64,000 nucleotides of DNA from Methylocella tundrae (GTDB taxonomy: Bacteria; Pseudomonadota; Alphaproteobacteria; Rhizobiales; Beijerinckiaceae). Made by a program: the position numbers and the translations under genes. The DNA lies in NCBI RefSeq assembly GCF_901905185.1, contig NZ_CABFMQ020000073.1:1-64000 (forward strand). Direction: 5' to 3'. The notes beneath the pieces were generated by a model. That model was not told where the DNA came from, did no database searches, and saw nothing but the letters and a program-made list of their open reading frames with translations. Shown piece after piece: positions 63,424 through 64,000 of the stretch (position 1 is the first letter of the stretch; every line of letters begins with the position of its first letter).

Positions 63424-64000
63424 TGAACTGCTCCCTGTTTTTAGGCCAGCTGCTGCTGGAATTTTCGCCGGTTTTGGCTCATGTCGGCAGCGATGCCGGT
63501 GAGCCATTGATCAGCGATATCGGGGGCTTGTTTCCGATCGCGCTGTGGGGCCGGACTTCGTTATAGTCCTTACGCCATTCCTCCATTTTCGAACGGGCGT
63601 CGTCAAGGCTCATGAACCAGTGTGCGTTCAGGCATTCCGCCCGAAACTTGCCATTGAACGACTCGATGAAGGCGTTGTCGGTCGGCTTGCCGGGCGCGAT
63701 GTAATGCCAGGCCACCCGGCTGTCGTTGGCCCAGCGCAGGATTGCATTCGAGGTGAGTTCGCTGCCATTGTGGCTGACCACCATCCTGGCCTTACCGTGC
63801 TCATGGATCAACTGATCCAGGGCCCGTGCGACCCTCAGGCCAGAGAGCGAGGTATCGGCGACCAAGCCAAGGCATGTGCGGGTGCAATCGTCGACGACAG
63901 AGCGTCCGCCCAAGGGGAGAGCCCCCCGTCCGCCGATCCGACGAACGCCGATCAAGGACGGAGCATTGCTCGAGGTTCCTGCCAAAGCGAATAACCATCA
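63424..64000 (-). mobile_element. IS3-family element, truncated by window edge
   Basis: Begins with TGAACTGCTCCCTGTTTTTA, close to the IS3 ends at 40253 and 56535. Transposase gene runs off the right edge. Confidence 0.8.
63479..64000 (-). pseudogene. IS3 orfB C-terminal part, catalytic Asp replaced
   Basis: C-terminal DDE core: [20 protein letters not shown], then [20 protein letters not shown], and [19 protein letters not shown]. In this family the second block reads S-D-N-G with the second catalytic Asp; here it is His. The third catalytic Glu (FIESFN) is present. The 5' 110 bases seen do not give the usual N-terminal sequence in the same frame. Likely inactive. Runs beyond 64000. Confidence 0.65.

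Overview
The window is high-GC alphaproteobacterial DNA. Gene content (hdaA, purMN, an AI-2E exporter, a CDP-alcohol phosphatidyltransferase, oxyR with ahpCD, moeA/mobB, alphaproteobacterial-style prophage regulators) points to Hyphomicrobiales (Rhizobiales), possibly Beijerinckiaceae/Methylocystaceae; genus cannot be fixed from the sequence alone.

Region 1 (1-9187) is one end of an integrative element or prophage. It has a divergent regulatory switch: a CI-like repressor on + and a small HTH protein heading a three-gene - operon. A rightward early operon of short, mostly overlapping genes follows (HD hydrolase, DUF2303, SSB, PLD nuclease, many unknowns). It ends with an excisionase-like HTH protein and a tyrosine integrase lying against the 3' end of tRNA-Pro(GGG), the probable attachment site. 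No structural phage genes are in view. The far end of the element lies left of base 1, where IS21-like terminal repeats are visible.

Region 2 (9184-25907) is ordinary chromosome: hdaA, AI-2E exporter, phosphatidyltransferase, purM-purN, ndk, oxyR converging on ahpC-ahpD, an ABC-F protein, two unrecognised small genes, moeA-mobB, a TusA/DUF2478/NUDIX operon, a lipoprotein, an FAD monooxygenase and a zinc-finger protein.

Region 3 (25908-63423) is a polysaccharide island built in patches. It holds UDP-sugar enzymes (GalE, UDP-xylose synthase type, another epimerase), glycosyltransferases (a 1023-residue double GT, GT2, GT8-like, RgpF-WsaF), methyltransferases, an ABC-2 polysaccharide permease without its ATPase in view, and five different sulfotransferase-like proteins, so a sulfated, methylated surface glycan is the simplest reading. 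Secreted proteins (beta-helix, S53 peptidase, mono-heme-type protein, clan-A-like glycoside hydrolase) are interspersed. Three proteins of otherwise different architecture share a tandem repeat of about 40 residues (FDxxWYLxxNPDV ... DPxxHYxxxGxxEGRxP), the most distinctive signal in the window.

The island is riddled with insertion sequences: two same-length, apparently identical direct copies of a frameshifted IS630 element bracket 16.4 kb; an IS3-family element is split by a decayed IS256-family element; further IS3/IS630 fragments lie at 56.5-58.5 kb and at the right edge.
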